64,000 bases of DNA, taken from contig NZ_JAGGPU010000032.1 in the NCBI RefSeq assembly GCF_018613605.1, positions 1 to 64,000 of the forward strand. The letters run 5' to 3'. The DNA comes from Pedobacter sp. ISL-64 (GTDB lineage: Bacteria > Bacteroidota > Bacteroidia > Sphingobacteriales > Sphingobacteriaceae). Every line of letters starts with the position of its first letter. The stretch's first letter is position 1. Both the position numbers and the translations under genes were made by a program. Below are positions 43,272 through 54,000 of the stretch, in pieces. Below the pieces are notes generated by a model. It saw only the letters and a list, made by a program, of their open reading frames with translations. It was not told the origin of the DNA and made no database searches.

Positions 43272-44834
43272 ATGGCGATTAAATTAAATAAGGAGGAAAG
43301 TTTATTCAGAAATGAACTGATTTTCACAGTTGATGCAAAAGCAATAAATATCGACAATACATTGGTTAATCTATTTATGCTCCTTAAGCATAATGGAATT
43401 AGGCCAAAGCAGAGAGCTCGTTCAGCAGGCAATGCATTTATTGAAATTCAGACTCTTAAAAAAGTATTTGCCAAACTTGAAGAAGAAGGTGCAGTTCTAG
43501 GATTTAAAGATAATCCAGAGGCAGTAGAACTTTGGATGAGAAGTAACCTGGTAAATATGGTTTACCGGGGAAATATCGATAAAGAAAAAATCTCCTCCCT
43601 TAGACCCATACATTTAGAGTGTTACAGAGTTAGAAATGCTGCAAATACAAGAGATTATAATACCGCAGATCAGGTGTACCTGATGCTTTCTGTCAATCCT
43701 ACAGTAAAGGAAGATTTGAAAAACTTTCTAATGGAGGGTTGGGATCAAACAACTAATAAAATCAATATCACCAACGGATTGGATGTTGATAGTTTAGGAT
43801 TACTGCATATTATCAAAAACGTAAAACCTGGATTTTTGGAAAGCAGCTCGAACCTAAATCAAATCTCCCCAATACTGCAAAAACAAGCTGATTTATTCTG
43901 TGATGATGTTAGGAGGCTGTTGGTGTACAAAAGGCTTATACCAAGAAACGTATTGATAGACTATTTAAAAACAGTAACATCTTTCCATCTATCTATTTAT
44001 ATCCAGAAATTAATTCATCTACTACCAAAAATGATAGAAAGTGGTACTTCGGATATAAATGATGACTGGAATATTGTACTAGATGCAACTGATAATCACG
44101 AAAGCAAAGCGGCTAAAATAGCAGCAGATGACGCTGAAAGTTTAATAAACAAAGTCTACGACTATGTAAAAGCTACTTTCCAAGTCAATGCAACATTACG
44201 AAGGTTAAAGTTGGATAAAAACAATTCAGAAAACATAAATAAAGCATTCCAAACATTAAAATATAAGCCATCAGATTTTGAAATTTACTTCGAAACACAA
44301 TGGGATAATCTCTATAACTCCTTGGAAGAAGAGGACAAAATAATGATAGAAGATATGGTTCGGTATGAAGACACTTACTTTGATCGGTATATTGAAACGA
44401 TTCTTAAAGCAAGGGGAACATACCAATATCGCTATCATATCCAACTAATTGATAACCTTTCTCAAAAAAATAATGAACGTGGGTTTTTGGCTCAAGGCCG
44501 TAGCCGCAAACACCCTAGACGGTTTGTTTTAGGTACACGGCTTTTAGAAACCTTAGTCCAGATACTTGTATTAGAATCAAAAGATAATCAGTTCAATACG
44601 CGAACATTATCAATTGAAGAACTCATTCAGAGTATTAGAGAGAGATACGGCCTGGTGATAAATGGATTGAATGAAGATCGATTTGCAGATGCAGATTTAC
44701 AAACTCACTTAGCATTCAAAGAAAATGTTGATGCTTTTAAAAGAAAGCTTCGTCAAATAGGATTTTATAATGATCTAAGTGACGCTTACATTCTTCAAAG
44801 AATAAGACCTCGTTATGAACTAAATGCTCAGTAA
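43272..44834 (+). CDS. Hypothetical defence protein in DptG position
   Basis: A 520-residue soluble, mostly helical protein with no domain I recognise with confidence. It begins 2 nt after the fusion gene and overlaps the HerA-like ATPase gene by 11 nt. Between a DptF-like and a DptH-like gene this is the place of DptG, whose size is comparable. Sequence landmarks are LFMLLKHNGIRPKQRARSAG near the N-terminus, a central helical block and a basic patch QGRSRKHPRRFVLGTRLLET (about residue 407) that could bind nucleic acid. Similarity to DptG is inferred from order and size only. Confidence 0.7.
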   Translation: MAIKLNKEESLFRNELIFTVDAKAINIDNTLVNLFMLLKHNGIRPKQRARSAGNAFIEIQTLKKVFAKLEEEGAVLGFKDNPEAVELWMRSNLVNMVYRGNIDKEKISSLRPIHLECYRVRNAANTRDYNTADQVYLMLSVNPTVKEDLKNFLMEGWDQTTNKINITNGLDVDSLGLLHIIKNVKPGFLESSSNLNQISPILQKQADLFCDDVRRLLVYKRLIPRNVLIDYLKTVTSFHLSIYIQKLIHLLPKMIESGTSDINDDWNIVLDATDNHESKAAKIAADDAESLINKVYDYVKATFQVNATLRRLKLDKNNSENINKAFQTLKYKPSDFEIYFETQWDNLYNSLEEEDKIMIEDMVRYEDTYFDRYIETILKARGTYQYRYHIQLIDNLSQKNNERGFLAQGRSRKHPRRFVLGTRLLETLVQILVLESKDNQFNTRTLSIEELIQSIRERYGLVINGLNEDRFADADLQTHLAFKENVDAFKRKLRQIGFYNDLSDAYILQRIRPRYELNAQ

Positions 44835-47800
44835 AATGGAAATTTTGAAAACGCCCAATACATATTATAGAAAAATAATCGATCTGATCCTCCATCTTCA
44901 TAAGGAAGATCTCGCTAAGGCTACTTCTGGGCACTGTATGAAAATAACCGGTTTGGGGCTTAACGAACTAGATTTTTTATGGAATATCATTCATGTTCAG
45001 TATCCAAACATTGATACTTTTATAGTTTCAGAGGAAAAGAATACGGATAAAAAATTTATCTCGGCAACTAAATTAATTGAATTAAGAAATAAACAGGATG
45101 CACCATTATTGGTGCTGATTCCCTCTAATAGTAGAACAGCCGCTGAAGACTCTTATGGTAATGCTACGTTCAAGGAAATTTCTTTAGATGGTATAGAAAC
45201 CAATCTTAAAAACGAACTATTAGATAACATCCCTGATAAATACGCACACATAATTAAAAATGAAGTACTGAGTTATCTGAAAGCTTATGACATTAGTATT
45301 GTAAACATTATCAAGTATTTACTAGCCTTAGAAGAGGATGGTTACTCTAATAAAGCTGTTGGAGACAGCTTATATTTATTGAACTTAATACCAGATTCAA
45401 ATTTGGTTCAGGAAACAGAAAAGGTAAGGTCAAGATTAAACTTCAATATTTTAAGCACTACTTTATTAAGTTCATTTAGTAAGCCGCTCTATGAAAGAAT
45501 TTCTGAGCTTCCTTTAGAGCCTAATACACTGCAAAAAGAAGTAGTAAATTTCATCAAAGCAGAAAAGGAGGCAAGAAATGCAGAAGAAATTTGCCGACTT
45601 ATTTCAGAGAAATATTTGCAACTAAATTTTTCAAACTGGGAAATTCCAGACTTGGATTTTACGCATATTAAACTTTTTACTGAAGAAATCAAATCCAACG
45701 ATTTTAAGATCGAAGAGGGCAAAATAATTCTTCACGCTGAAGAAAATAAAATTTCGAAGGTCCGTATTCGATTCAGAACTAACCCTACTCCAAAAGAGAT
45801 ATCAGACTTAAAATATTTCAAAGTATTGCTAATGGCGGTCGATGGCGGCGCAGGAGAGGAAATTTCAGTTTTAAGGCAACTTAAAAACACAGTTTCAAAC
45901 CGACCTTTTCGTGAAGCAACAGTCGAATTAAACGCTAATATTATGGAAGAGGGATCATATTTTTTTAAAATATTAGCTGAAGACGATCACGGAAACGTCT
46001 TAAACGGAGACGACAATTTTAAAGAACCTAAAATTCAAAAAGCTTGGGAGGAAGCTAAAGCTAAGGACGAAAATAGCGAAAAACGCAATTTTTCATACAA
46101 GCTAACCTGCGACTCCGAAGATTTTGATTATGTGGTAGATGAAACTGTTGAACGTGACAACGAACGTCGTAAGGACAAATTAAACAACGTATTACAGGCT
46201 TATTTCAAATATAGAATTGAAAAACTTAAATATGAAAAAGAGGCAGACGAACCTATTCCGACTGAAAATTCAAATAATTGGCTTGGCGATTTAACGAAGC
46301 ATACATCAACTTTTCATATCAACTATTCTGATAAGCATAATTATCAGATTAGTCTATCCTCAAAATTACGCGAAATCGAAATAGCTTTTTTGGAGCACAG
46401 TGATAGCTTTGGCTATGTAAAAGGCGTTCTAAAAAATAATTCTTCTGCTGTAGGCTATGAAAGTTTACAATTTGTAGAAAGTGAATTAACAAGTATAATT
46501 CCTGTAGCAGTATTAAAGCTTAGAGAAGAGATTTTCTCAAGTATTCAGACATCAAACGATGCTGGTGACGGCATTTTTGAAACAGCCGATATATTTAAAC
46601 ATCGTGAAAAGATTAAAGAATATATTCAACAGTTAACAGACTGGACTACTTCTCTAAGGGCACAAATTTCCAATAACAATTTAAGCTCCGAAGAGAAAAG
46701 TAAAATTCAGCATTTTCTAACGGAACTGCAAATACTTGATATCGCCAGGATTAAAACTAAACTTCCAGATGGCCAACGTACTGAAGCTCTTTTACTTTCT
46801 CCATTGCACCCATTACGATTAGCTTGGTCTTTACAGCTAATGGAGATATTTAACATATGGGAACAAAAGACAGAAAGTTTCCCTGGTTATAAAGACTCAT
46901 GGTTAAAAAATCTCGACTACTTATTTGAAGGGCAGCTTTCTCCTGAAAACAATCCTTTAGTTTTAGTGGAACCAAGCTCATTTAAGAACTTTCACTATTC
47001 GGGCGAACTAGCATACGGTTGGGGATTATATCTTAATGTAGTAGCCGATGAATCAAAAGAGGGAATGACGTCTGTCTCAAGACAAATGAAACATTATTTT
47101 AGACAGTTGTTTAATATCACACGGGATAATTATGTTGAAACGGATATTAGTCAGAAATTAGTAGTTCGTCACATTAAAAATTATCTTTCCCAACACCCTT
47201 ATACTGATAAACTCATTATCAACCTTATAAATTCAGGAGACACCTCCGTATTCGCTGATGCATTTGTAGAATTGGAAAAAGAGGATTCTTTTAAAGGAGT
47301 TAAGTATGAAATTAGAATCTTTAAAGGTGATGATAAAATTATCGAACATGGTGAAGCTCTTAGAAACCTAATAAATCCAGAATTTAATGTTTCGGAAGAA
47401 GCGGAGGCTTTTTCACAACCATCAAAAAATCGATTATTTCCAAAACTAAGATTTTCAATAAACAGCATATTAGATTACTTGACAACTCCTTTTAGATTTA
47501 CGGCGCACTTGAGCTTTTTAGTAAGCCCATTTCCCATTACAGTAGAATTGATAAAACCATATAGAAATGACAGGAATTTTTATCTTAATGGGCTTTTGAC
47601 AGAATCAACTGTAACAGTAGACGAAAACAGTACCGAAATAAAATGGAATCGTTTTATCGTCGCTAATAGCCTATCTATCTCATATTCCGGCGCAGGAATA
47701 TTAGGCATTCAACTTTTTGACAATATTCAATCATTTATTGCTGGTGCGCTAGCTTCAAAACAGACTGATTCTATACCTTCAACACAGTTGAGGTTAAATG

Positions 47801-50262
47801 ATAGAGACAAAGTGCTATTAACTCATTTACATGACTACTCCGACTGGGTTGTAACCTTTGACAAAAATCTTGGCCCCCAAATATTCGATCAACCCTCAAA
47901 AGACGGGAATATTCCGTTTCTGCTAGATTATGTTCCTGGAGAAGAGGTTTCTGGCATAACGTCATATTTAACTACAAGACCCACATCAGAAGTCTTAGGA
48001 CTACTTGGGCCACATTTTGAAGAATTTAATTTAGATATTCACAAACCAGAGGATGAAAAGAAAATAAAGATATTACTCGAAGATTTAAGGGCTGTCAGTA
48101 GCTCATTGGTTTTACAACTTAATTCTTCAAAAAATAAAGCCTTTGAAGTAATTGGATCTGCTTTTACCAAACGGATACTTGAAAAGAAGGGATTTTTAGA
48201 GGAAGCTTTTTTGATTCCGATTGATTTGCACCAAAATCTTTTTGAAAACCTTCCGATTGATAGTAAAAGCCGGGCTGATAATTTATTGGTATCCATCAAC
48301 CTTGAAAAAAGAGAAATCAATATATCAATTATAGAAATCAAATGTAGAAAGTCTCTAGGTGAATCAGAAAGAAATGAACTAAAAGAAAAAATAAAAGAGC
48401 AGATTGAAAATACAATTACAGCTCTTAGAATACATTATGATCCAGAATACCATTTATCTTTTGATAGACTGGATAGAGAAATTAAAAACAAGGAGTTAAA
48501 GTCACTACTAAGCTTTTATATAGAAAGAGCGCACCGCTATGAATACTTGAATGAAAATGCTTATGAAAGTTACATGGCATTCTTACAACATTTAGACGCG
48601 GGATTTAGTCTAAAATTTAATAAGCTTGGATTTACATTCAATTTTTCAGCTTCCAAAAAGCATCATAAAGAAGTTTTAGATCATGATTTGACATTCTTCA
48701 CTTTTGGAGGGAAGTTAATTGAACAGATTCTTGATCCAGATTCCGATCTTAATACTAGAAGATTAGAAGACAATGATTTTGATTCCGAATTAAATTCGGC
48801 GATTGGCACAGACACAACTTTAAAGCCATTCATACATAAATTCAAAACTAAAGAGTCTACAGAGGGAGATGTAGTGAAAACTGAACCACTTCCTGAAGAA
48901 CCGATTTATATAAAGCATTCTGCTCTCGAAAAATCAATTGCTGCTGAACCGAAAGAAGTGTATAAATCAAATGATGAGTCAAGCATTGAAAATTCGATTG
49001 ACAACATTGAATCTACTGAAGAGCCGATCAAGAATAGTACTCATAAAACACCAGACTATGATCTTTTGATCGGAAAAACTTCGCCTAGTATTCAATTTGG
49101 AATATTAGGCGAAAGCTTACATGGTAAAAAAATAGCTATCGACTTGAGTGAGACCAATACAATAAGTCTATTTGGGGTTCAAGGTGGTGGTAAAAGTTAT
49201 ACGATTGGTACCATTTCAGAAATGGTATTAAAAGAATTCAGTAATATAAATGAACTTCCCGCTCCTCTTGCAGGTGTGATTTTTCACTATAGCGAAAGTA
49301 TGGACTATGAACCAGAATTTACTTCTATGATCTATCCAAATGATCAAGAGAGCGAGCTTAAAAGGTTAAAAGAAAGGTATGGAGCTGACCCAAATAATGT
49401 AGAAGATGTTATCATATTAACCCCTAGAGATAAAATCGAAGAACGAAAATCGGAATATCCTTCTATCGAAGTTTTACCCATCGCATTTAATTCAAAGGAA
49501 TTAAGCGTTCAGGATTGGATGTTTTTACTTGGTGCAGTCGGAAATGACTCTGCTTACATCAAGCAACTTAAAGCCATTATGAAAGACCACCGACGAAATA
49601 TTACGCTTGATGGAATCGTCGAAAGTGTTGAATCATCGGAACTGCTGTCAAATTCTCAAAAGGCATTGGCTAGGCAGAAGTTAAGTTTCGCAAGAGAATA
49701 TATCGACGATAATTATACTCTCAGAGATTCACTCAAACCTGGAAGATTAATTATCGTGGATCTAAGAGATGAATTTATTGTAAAAGACGAGGCACTAGGA
49801 TTATTTGTAATCATGTTAAACGTGTTTTCGGCGGTCAAAAATTCGAATGGAATTCATTTCAATAAATTTATTGTGTTTGACGAAGCTCATAAATACATGG
49901 ATAATAAAGATCTTACAGGCAATATTGTAACCGCTATACGTGAAATGAGACACAAAGGGGTGAGTATAATGATTGCTAGTCAAGATCCTCCCAGTTTACC
50001 AAATGAGATAATTGAGCTTAGTTCTATTGTGTTGTTACATAAGTTCAATAGTCCTCAATGGTTAAAGCACATTCAGAAATCTATTACGCAACTTTCAACG
50101 CTTTCTCCAGCAGATATGAGTTCGTTAATGCCAGGTGAAGGCTTTTTATGGGCTACAAAAGCAACAGACAAAGGAATCTCTGTTAAACCTGTCAAAATAT
50201 CAACTAGGCCTAGAGTGACTAAGCATGGAGGCGGAACAATACAGGCAACAGGAGGAAAATGA
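44824..50262 (+). CDS. DptH-like HerA/FtsK-type ATPase, 1812 residues
   Basis: A giant ATPase. The C-terminal 400 residues are a HerA-type P-loop translocase: Walker A FGVQGGGKSYTIG (about residue 1449), IIVDLRDEF, Walker B FIVFDEAHKYM (about residue 1682), then IREMRHKGVSIMIASQDP (sensor glutamine in SQD). The long N-terminal part has no recognised family. Around residue 1170 a SLEKREINISIIEIKCRKSL stretch has the look of a nuclease core (acidic strand then E-x-K), and a Ser/Glu-rich linker at about 1340-1410 precedes the motor. Size and layout match DptH of phosphorothioation-dependent restriction. Start at the ATG overlapping the previous gene; the end overlaps the phosphatase in ATGA. Confidence 0.85.
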   Translation: MLSKMEILKTPNTYYRKIIDLILHLHKEDLAKATSGHCMKITGLGLNELDFLWNIIHVQYPNIDTFIVSEEKNTDKKFISATKLIELRNKQDAPLLVLIPSNSRTAAEDSYGNATFKEISLDGIETNLKNELLDNIPDKYAHIIKNEVLSYLKAYDISIVNIIKYLLALEEDGYSNKAVGDSLYLLNLIPDSNLVQETEKVRSRLNFNILSTTLLSSFSKPLYERISELPLEPNTLQKEVVNFIKAEKEARNAEEICRLISEKYLQLNFSNWEIPDLDFTHIKLFTEEIKSNDFKIEEGKIILHAEENKISKVRIRFRTNPTPKEISDLKYFKVLLMAVDGGAGEEISVLRQLKNTVSNRPFREATVELNANIMEEGSYFFKILAEDDHGNVLNGDDNFKEPKIQKAWEEAKAKDENSEKRNFSYKLTCDSEDFDYVVDETVERDNERRKDKLNNVLQAYFKYRIEKLKYEKEADEPIPTENSNNWLGDLTKHTSTFHINYSDKHNYQISLSSKLREIEIAFLEHSDSFGYVKGVLKNNSSAVGYESLQFVESELTSIIPVAVLKLREEIFSSIQTSNDAGDGIFETADIFKHREKIKEYIQQLTDWTTSLRAQISNNNLSSEEKSKIQHFLTELQILDIARIKTKLPDGQRTEALLLSPLHPLRLAWSLQLMEIFNIWEQKTESFPGYKDSWLKNLDYLFEGQLSPENNPLVLVEPSSFKNFHYSGELAYGWGLYLNVVADESKEGMTSVSRQMKHYFRQLFNITRDNYVETDISQKLVVRHIKNYLSQHPYTDKLIINLINSGDTSVFADAFVELEKEDSFKGVKYEIRIFKGDDKIIEHGEALRNLINPEFNVSEEAEAFSQPSKNRLFPKLRFSINSILDYLTTPFRFTAHLSFLVSPFPITVELIKPYRNDRNFYLNGLLTESTVTVDENSTEIKWNRFIVANSLSISYSGAGILGIQLFDNIQSFIAGALASKQTDSIPSTQLRLNDRDKVLLTHLHDYSDWVVTFDKNLGPQIFDQPSKDGNIPFLLDYVPGEEVSGITSYLTTRPTSEVLGLLGPHFEEFNLDIHKPEDEKKIKILLEDLRAVSSSLVLQLNSSKNKAFEVIGSAFTKRILEKKGFLEEAFLIPIDLHQNLFENLPIDSKSRADNLLVSINLEKREINISIIEIKCRKSLGESERNELKEKIKEQIENTITALRIHYDPEYHLSFDRLDREIKNKELKSLLSFYIERAHRYEYLNENAYESYMAFLQHLDAGFSLKFNKLGFTFNFSASKKHHKEVLDHDLTFFTFGGKLIEQILDPDSDLNTRRLEDNDFDSELNSAIGTDTTLKPFIHKFKTKESTEGDVVKTEPLPEEPIYIKHSALEKSIAAEPKEVYKSNDESSIENSIDNIESTEEPIKNSTHKTPDYDLLIGKTSPSIQFGILGESLHGKKIAIDLSETNTISLFGVQGGGKSYTIGTISEMVLKEFSNINELPAPLAGVIFHYSESMDYEPEFTSMIYPNDQESELKRLKERYGADPNNVEDVIILTPRDKIEERKSEYPSIEVLPIAFNSKELSVQDWMFLLGAVGNDSAYIKQLKAIMKDHRRNITLDGIVESVESSELLSNSQKALARQKLSFAREYIDDNYTLRDSLKPGRLIIVDLRDEFIVKDEALGLFVIMLNVFSAVKNSNGIHFNKFIVFDEAHKYMDNKDLTGNIVTAIREMRHKGVSIMIASQDPPSLPNEIIELSSIVLLHKFNSPQWLKHIQKSITQLSTLSPADMSSLMPGEGFLWATKATDKGISVKPVKISTRPRVTKHGGGTIQATGGK

Positions 50263-50972
50263 AATCTATTATATTCACACATAAAGGTAAAAGAGAAATA
50301 AATCAAGATTACATCTTGGTTCGAAATCTTGATCCTGAAACTTTTCTATTCATTGTGGCCGACGGGATGGGCGGATATGAGCAAGGTGAAAGAGCTGCAC
50401 GGTTAGTATCAGAAAACATACTTACTTACCTATCATCAGCTCATGACATCAATCCAAATCATATTCAGAAAGCAATAAATAAAGCAAATCTGGCAATACG
50501 GCAATTCAAGGAAAAAACAGGGATAAAGCTGGGAACAACTGTTGGTGGTGCAATAGTCACATCAAAAGAGGCCTTGTGTTTTTGGGTTGGAGATGTAAAG
50601 ATTTTTCATTTCAAAAATAATATACTCCAAAAAGAGTCTCATTCACATACTCTTATGAATGAGGTCATTGATAAAGGATCTATCGTCAATTCCGAACAGA
50701 TAAATAAATACAAGCATGTTGTGACTCGATCAGTTCAGGGAGAAGTTGACCGTTCACAAATAGATTTTTTCAAGGTAGGCTTGGTTGAAGATAAAGATGT
50801 ATTCTTAATTTGCTCTGATGGAGTTAGTGACATTTTTAGTGGTATCCAAATTCAACAAATTTTAGACAGTACTAAATCAAATGTTGAAGCAATGAATATC
50901 ATTGAAAAGCGCTTACTTGAAGAGGCTAAAGATAATTTCTCCTTAATATTAACAAATTTTAATCGAGCTTAG
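50259..50972 (+). CDS. PP2C-type Ser/Thr protein phosphatase
   Basis: A complete, small PP2C phosphatase of 237 residues. The motifs in order are KREINQDY (about residue 12), FIVADGMGGYEQGE (about 34), LGTTVGGAI (about 91), FWVGDVKIF (about 107), LICSDGVSDIF (about 188) and the final metal-binding aspartate in AKDNFSLIL. All metal-coordinating aspartates are in place. It overlaps the ATPase gene by 4 nt. With the kinase two genes upstream it makes a kinase-phosphatase pair; the natural substrate is another protein of the same operon. This balance probably keeps the system off until phage signals appear. Confidence 0.93.
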   Translation: MKSIIFTHKGKREINQDYILVRNLDPETFLFIVADGMGGYEQGERAARLVSENILTYLSSAHDINPNHIQKAINKANLAIRQFKEKTGIKLGTTVGGAIVTSKEALCFWVGDVKIFHFKNNILQKESHSHTLMNEVIDKGSIVNSEQINKYKHVVTRSVQGEVDRSQIDFFKVGLVEDKDVFLICSDGVSDIFSGIQIQQILDSTKSNVEAMNIIEKRLLEEAKDNFSLILTNFNRA

Positions 50973-51027
50973 TGATGGATTTTTTGCTTTATAAATCGCA
51001 TTGCATATACAAACAAACTACTTAAAT

Positions 51028-54000
51028 ATGAGTGATGCTCCACAAAAAAGTGCAGTTGATATAGCGCTTGACGAAGATAGAAAAAAAAGCGAAATAAAGG
51101 CCATTCTACAGGATCTCGAAAGACTTAAAACCGTTCCAATAGAACGCAAACGGAGATGGATCTGGGAACTTTTGCAAAATGCCAAGGATTGTGCTAGCAA
51201 ACACGGAACTAAAGAAGAAAGGACAGTGAACATAGAAGTGTCACTTGACAAAAGCACGCTCAGCTTTGCGCACGATGGAATTCCATTTACTTTGAACGAT
51301 TTATTAGCTTTAGTAAGAAGAACCAGTACAAAAGCTTTCGATAACTCAGATGATAATACCGGTAAATTCGGAACAGGTTTTGTAACCACACACGCTCTCA
51401 ACAGATTGGCTACTGTTTCAGGCATGTTACAAGCTCGAAATGGTCTAAAAAATTTTATAATTCCAGTTGACAGACGAGCTGATAGTTTCAATGAATTAGA
51501 AATTGCGCTCAATGAGGTATTCGATATTATCAATACATTCTATGAGGGAGTCAGTGATAATATTGGGAACAAAACACTAACTACTTATAGCTACATACTT
51601 GATGATGATAGTTATGATCTCGCATTAAAAAGCATTAAAGATTTCATTAAAAACCTACCTTTTGCACTCTTGATCAATTCAACGGATGAAAAATCTGGGA
51701 TAGGAACTATCGCTATTACTCTCGATCAGGAAAAAACAATATACTCTCTATCGTCACCAAAAGAAATATTTCCAGGGGTATTATTTTCCGAACTAAATGG
51801 AAAAAACAAAGCTAATAATGAATCCTATCAAGAAGGTCTTATTCACTATAGTAATGACGATTTAACGATTGCGGTACCTGCAATTTATAGAAATGAAATC
51901 TGGGAAGTACAGAAGATAGAAAAGGAAATTAAGCTATTTAAAGATTTCCCTCTTGTAGGTACTGAAACTTGGCATATTCCTTTTCTTCTACAATCAGCAA
52001 AATTCCAACCATCAGAGCCAAGAGATGGTGTTAGGACTTTTAAAGACAATGAAGATCGTGTAGATCCGACAGCTGATACTAATAGAAATATCTTTCTTAG
52101 TTACAAGATGGCTTCAACTAACTTTTTTACAATTCTGCAATCTTCGGGAGTAAAGTGTCTACATCTTCTTACTGAAAGCGGATTGCCTGAAGAAAAGATA
52201 GAATATACATCTACGCATTGGTATACCATTAGCATTCAAAAACCATTAAGGGAATTTTTCGGTAAACATCCTCTTATAATAACCGCCTCAGGCAAACCAA
52301 TCGCCCTCTCATTGGCGAAAATTCCAAGAATTTTCCCTATTGAGGCCGATAACCTAGAATTCTACCAAATAGGGGTCAAACTTTTCCAAGACCAATTTCC
52401 TGATAAAAATACTTTTTTGGATTGGCAACGGATTGTGTCTCAAGATTCCGAAAATTGGGAGACAACTATAACCTTTACTGAAGAAGATCTTCTGAAATCT
52501 ATCATAGTGTCAAGTGGCCTGGATAGCTTGGAACTCGGTAAGGATGAGACTAAGATAAATTGGTTAAACAAACTTATCAATTTTTTGCATAGAATAGGAA
52601 GGCACGACCTAACAGAAGGTTACGCAATATATCCTAATACGAAGGGAGATCTTCTTAAAAAAGAGGCTTTACGTAAAGATAATGTATTAAGTGATAAATT
52701 AAAAGAAGTTGGCGATAAGCTTGGACAAAAAATTTATGATGTTTTAATTCACTCAGATATTGAGCAATTAGATGGAATCGATGTATTTGATATCAAAGCA
52801 TTTTACTATGGTGTTAATACTTTCATTGGAGGGCTCATTCCAGCTACAGAATACCTTGAAAAATTCCAAGCAGTTTTTGAACTGGTCAGTATGTTCCCTA
52901 ATGATCTTTCTAGAGAAAGAATTAGATGGTTTAATCATATTGGCCAATTACTCCCTAAATTTATTCCTGAAAAGCAACATGTGAGAGATATGGAAGACTT
53001 CAGTTTTGGCTCGGCCGAATTTGCGTCAATAAAATATGTTTGCTGGCTGATTGAAAATAGCCTAACCTTTAAAGAATTTGCGAATACTTATTTTGAGAGT
53101 GATGAGCATTCGGCATATAAGTGGTTGAATACGATGATCGAAATTCTCTTTCGGACTACAGATTATCAAACGCTTCTTACTACAAACGCTGTCATCCCCA
53201 TGCAAAGTGGAACTTTCAGAAAGCTAGAAGCCAACATTTTTAGAGAGGATAAAAAAGCATTTTTCGATCCATTATTAAAGGAACTTTACACAACTTACAC
53301 AGGAAAAGGAGATGCTAAAAATATATTAATCGCGAGGGAAATCACAGTTGAAACGCTTCCTTGGGCAACAGCAGAATTGCTTGCCAAGCCTATAGATGAA
53401 CTATTCATTACACCCGATATCCAAAAGAATGTTGAATCCGGAAATTCATTAAATCCCCTTTTTCATAGCTTAAATGACTGGTTTGGAGACGATGAAGTTG
53501 AACGCGGGATGCTATTCCCACATTTCAGGAAGGAAAGACCTGTGTTATATGTAAAAGCTTTCGGCCCTGAAATCAGCAAAATGGTAATGGCTTTATCAAA
53601 AATCGATAAAACACCAGAAGAAATCCAAGCGCTGGCTGAACTCGATATGTCTGCATCTGAATTGAATGTTTTAATTGAAGCATCAAGAATGGTTGGAGGT
53701 GCACAAAAGCTATTAATTGTGGCAAACGAGATCCAAGAGGCTGCTAGGCAAGCTGAATGGAGAAAAGCTGTAGGTGATGCAGCTGAAAACGCTTTTGTTG
53801 CGGCAATTGAAAATATCAAAGCGTTAAATATAACTAATCCAGATAATGGATATGATTTCGAGATTTTACATAGCGGAAATGATCCTTACTTGCTGGAGAT
53901 AAAAAGTACAGTGGAACATAACGAAACTGTTAAGATGTCTGGAACGCAGGGACGAGCAGCTAAAAATTATAAAGAAAGATACGCTCTATGTGTTTTATTG

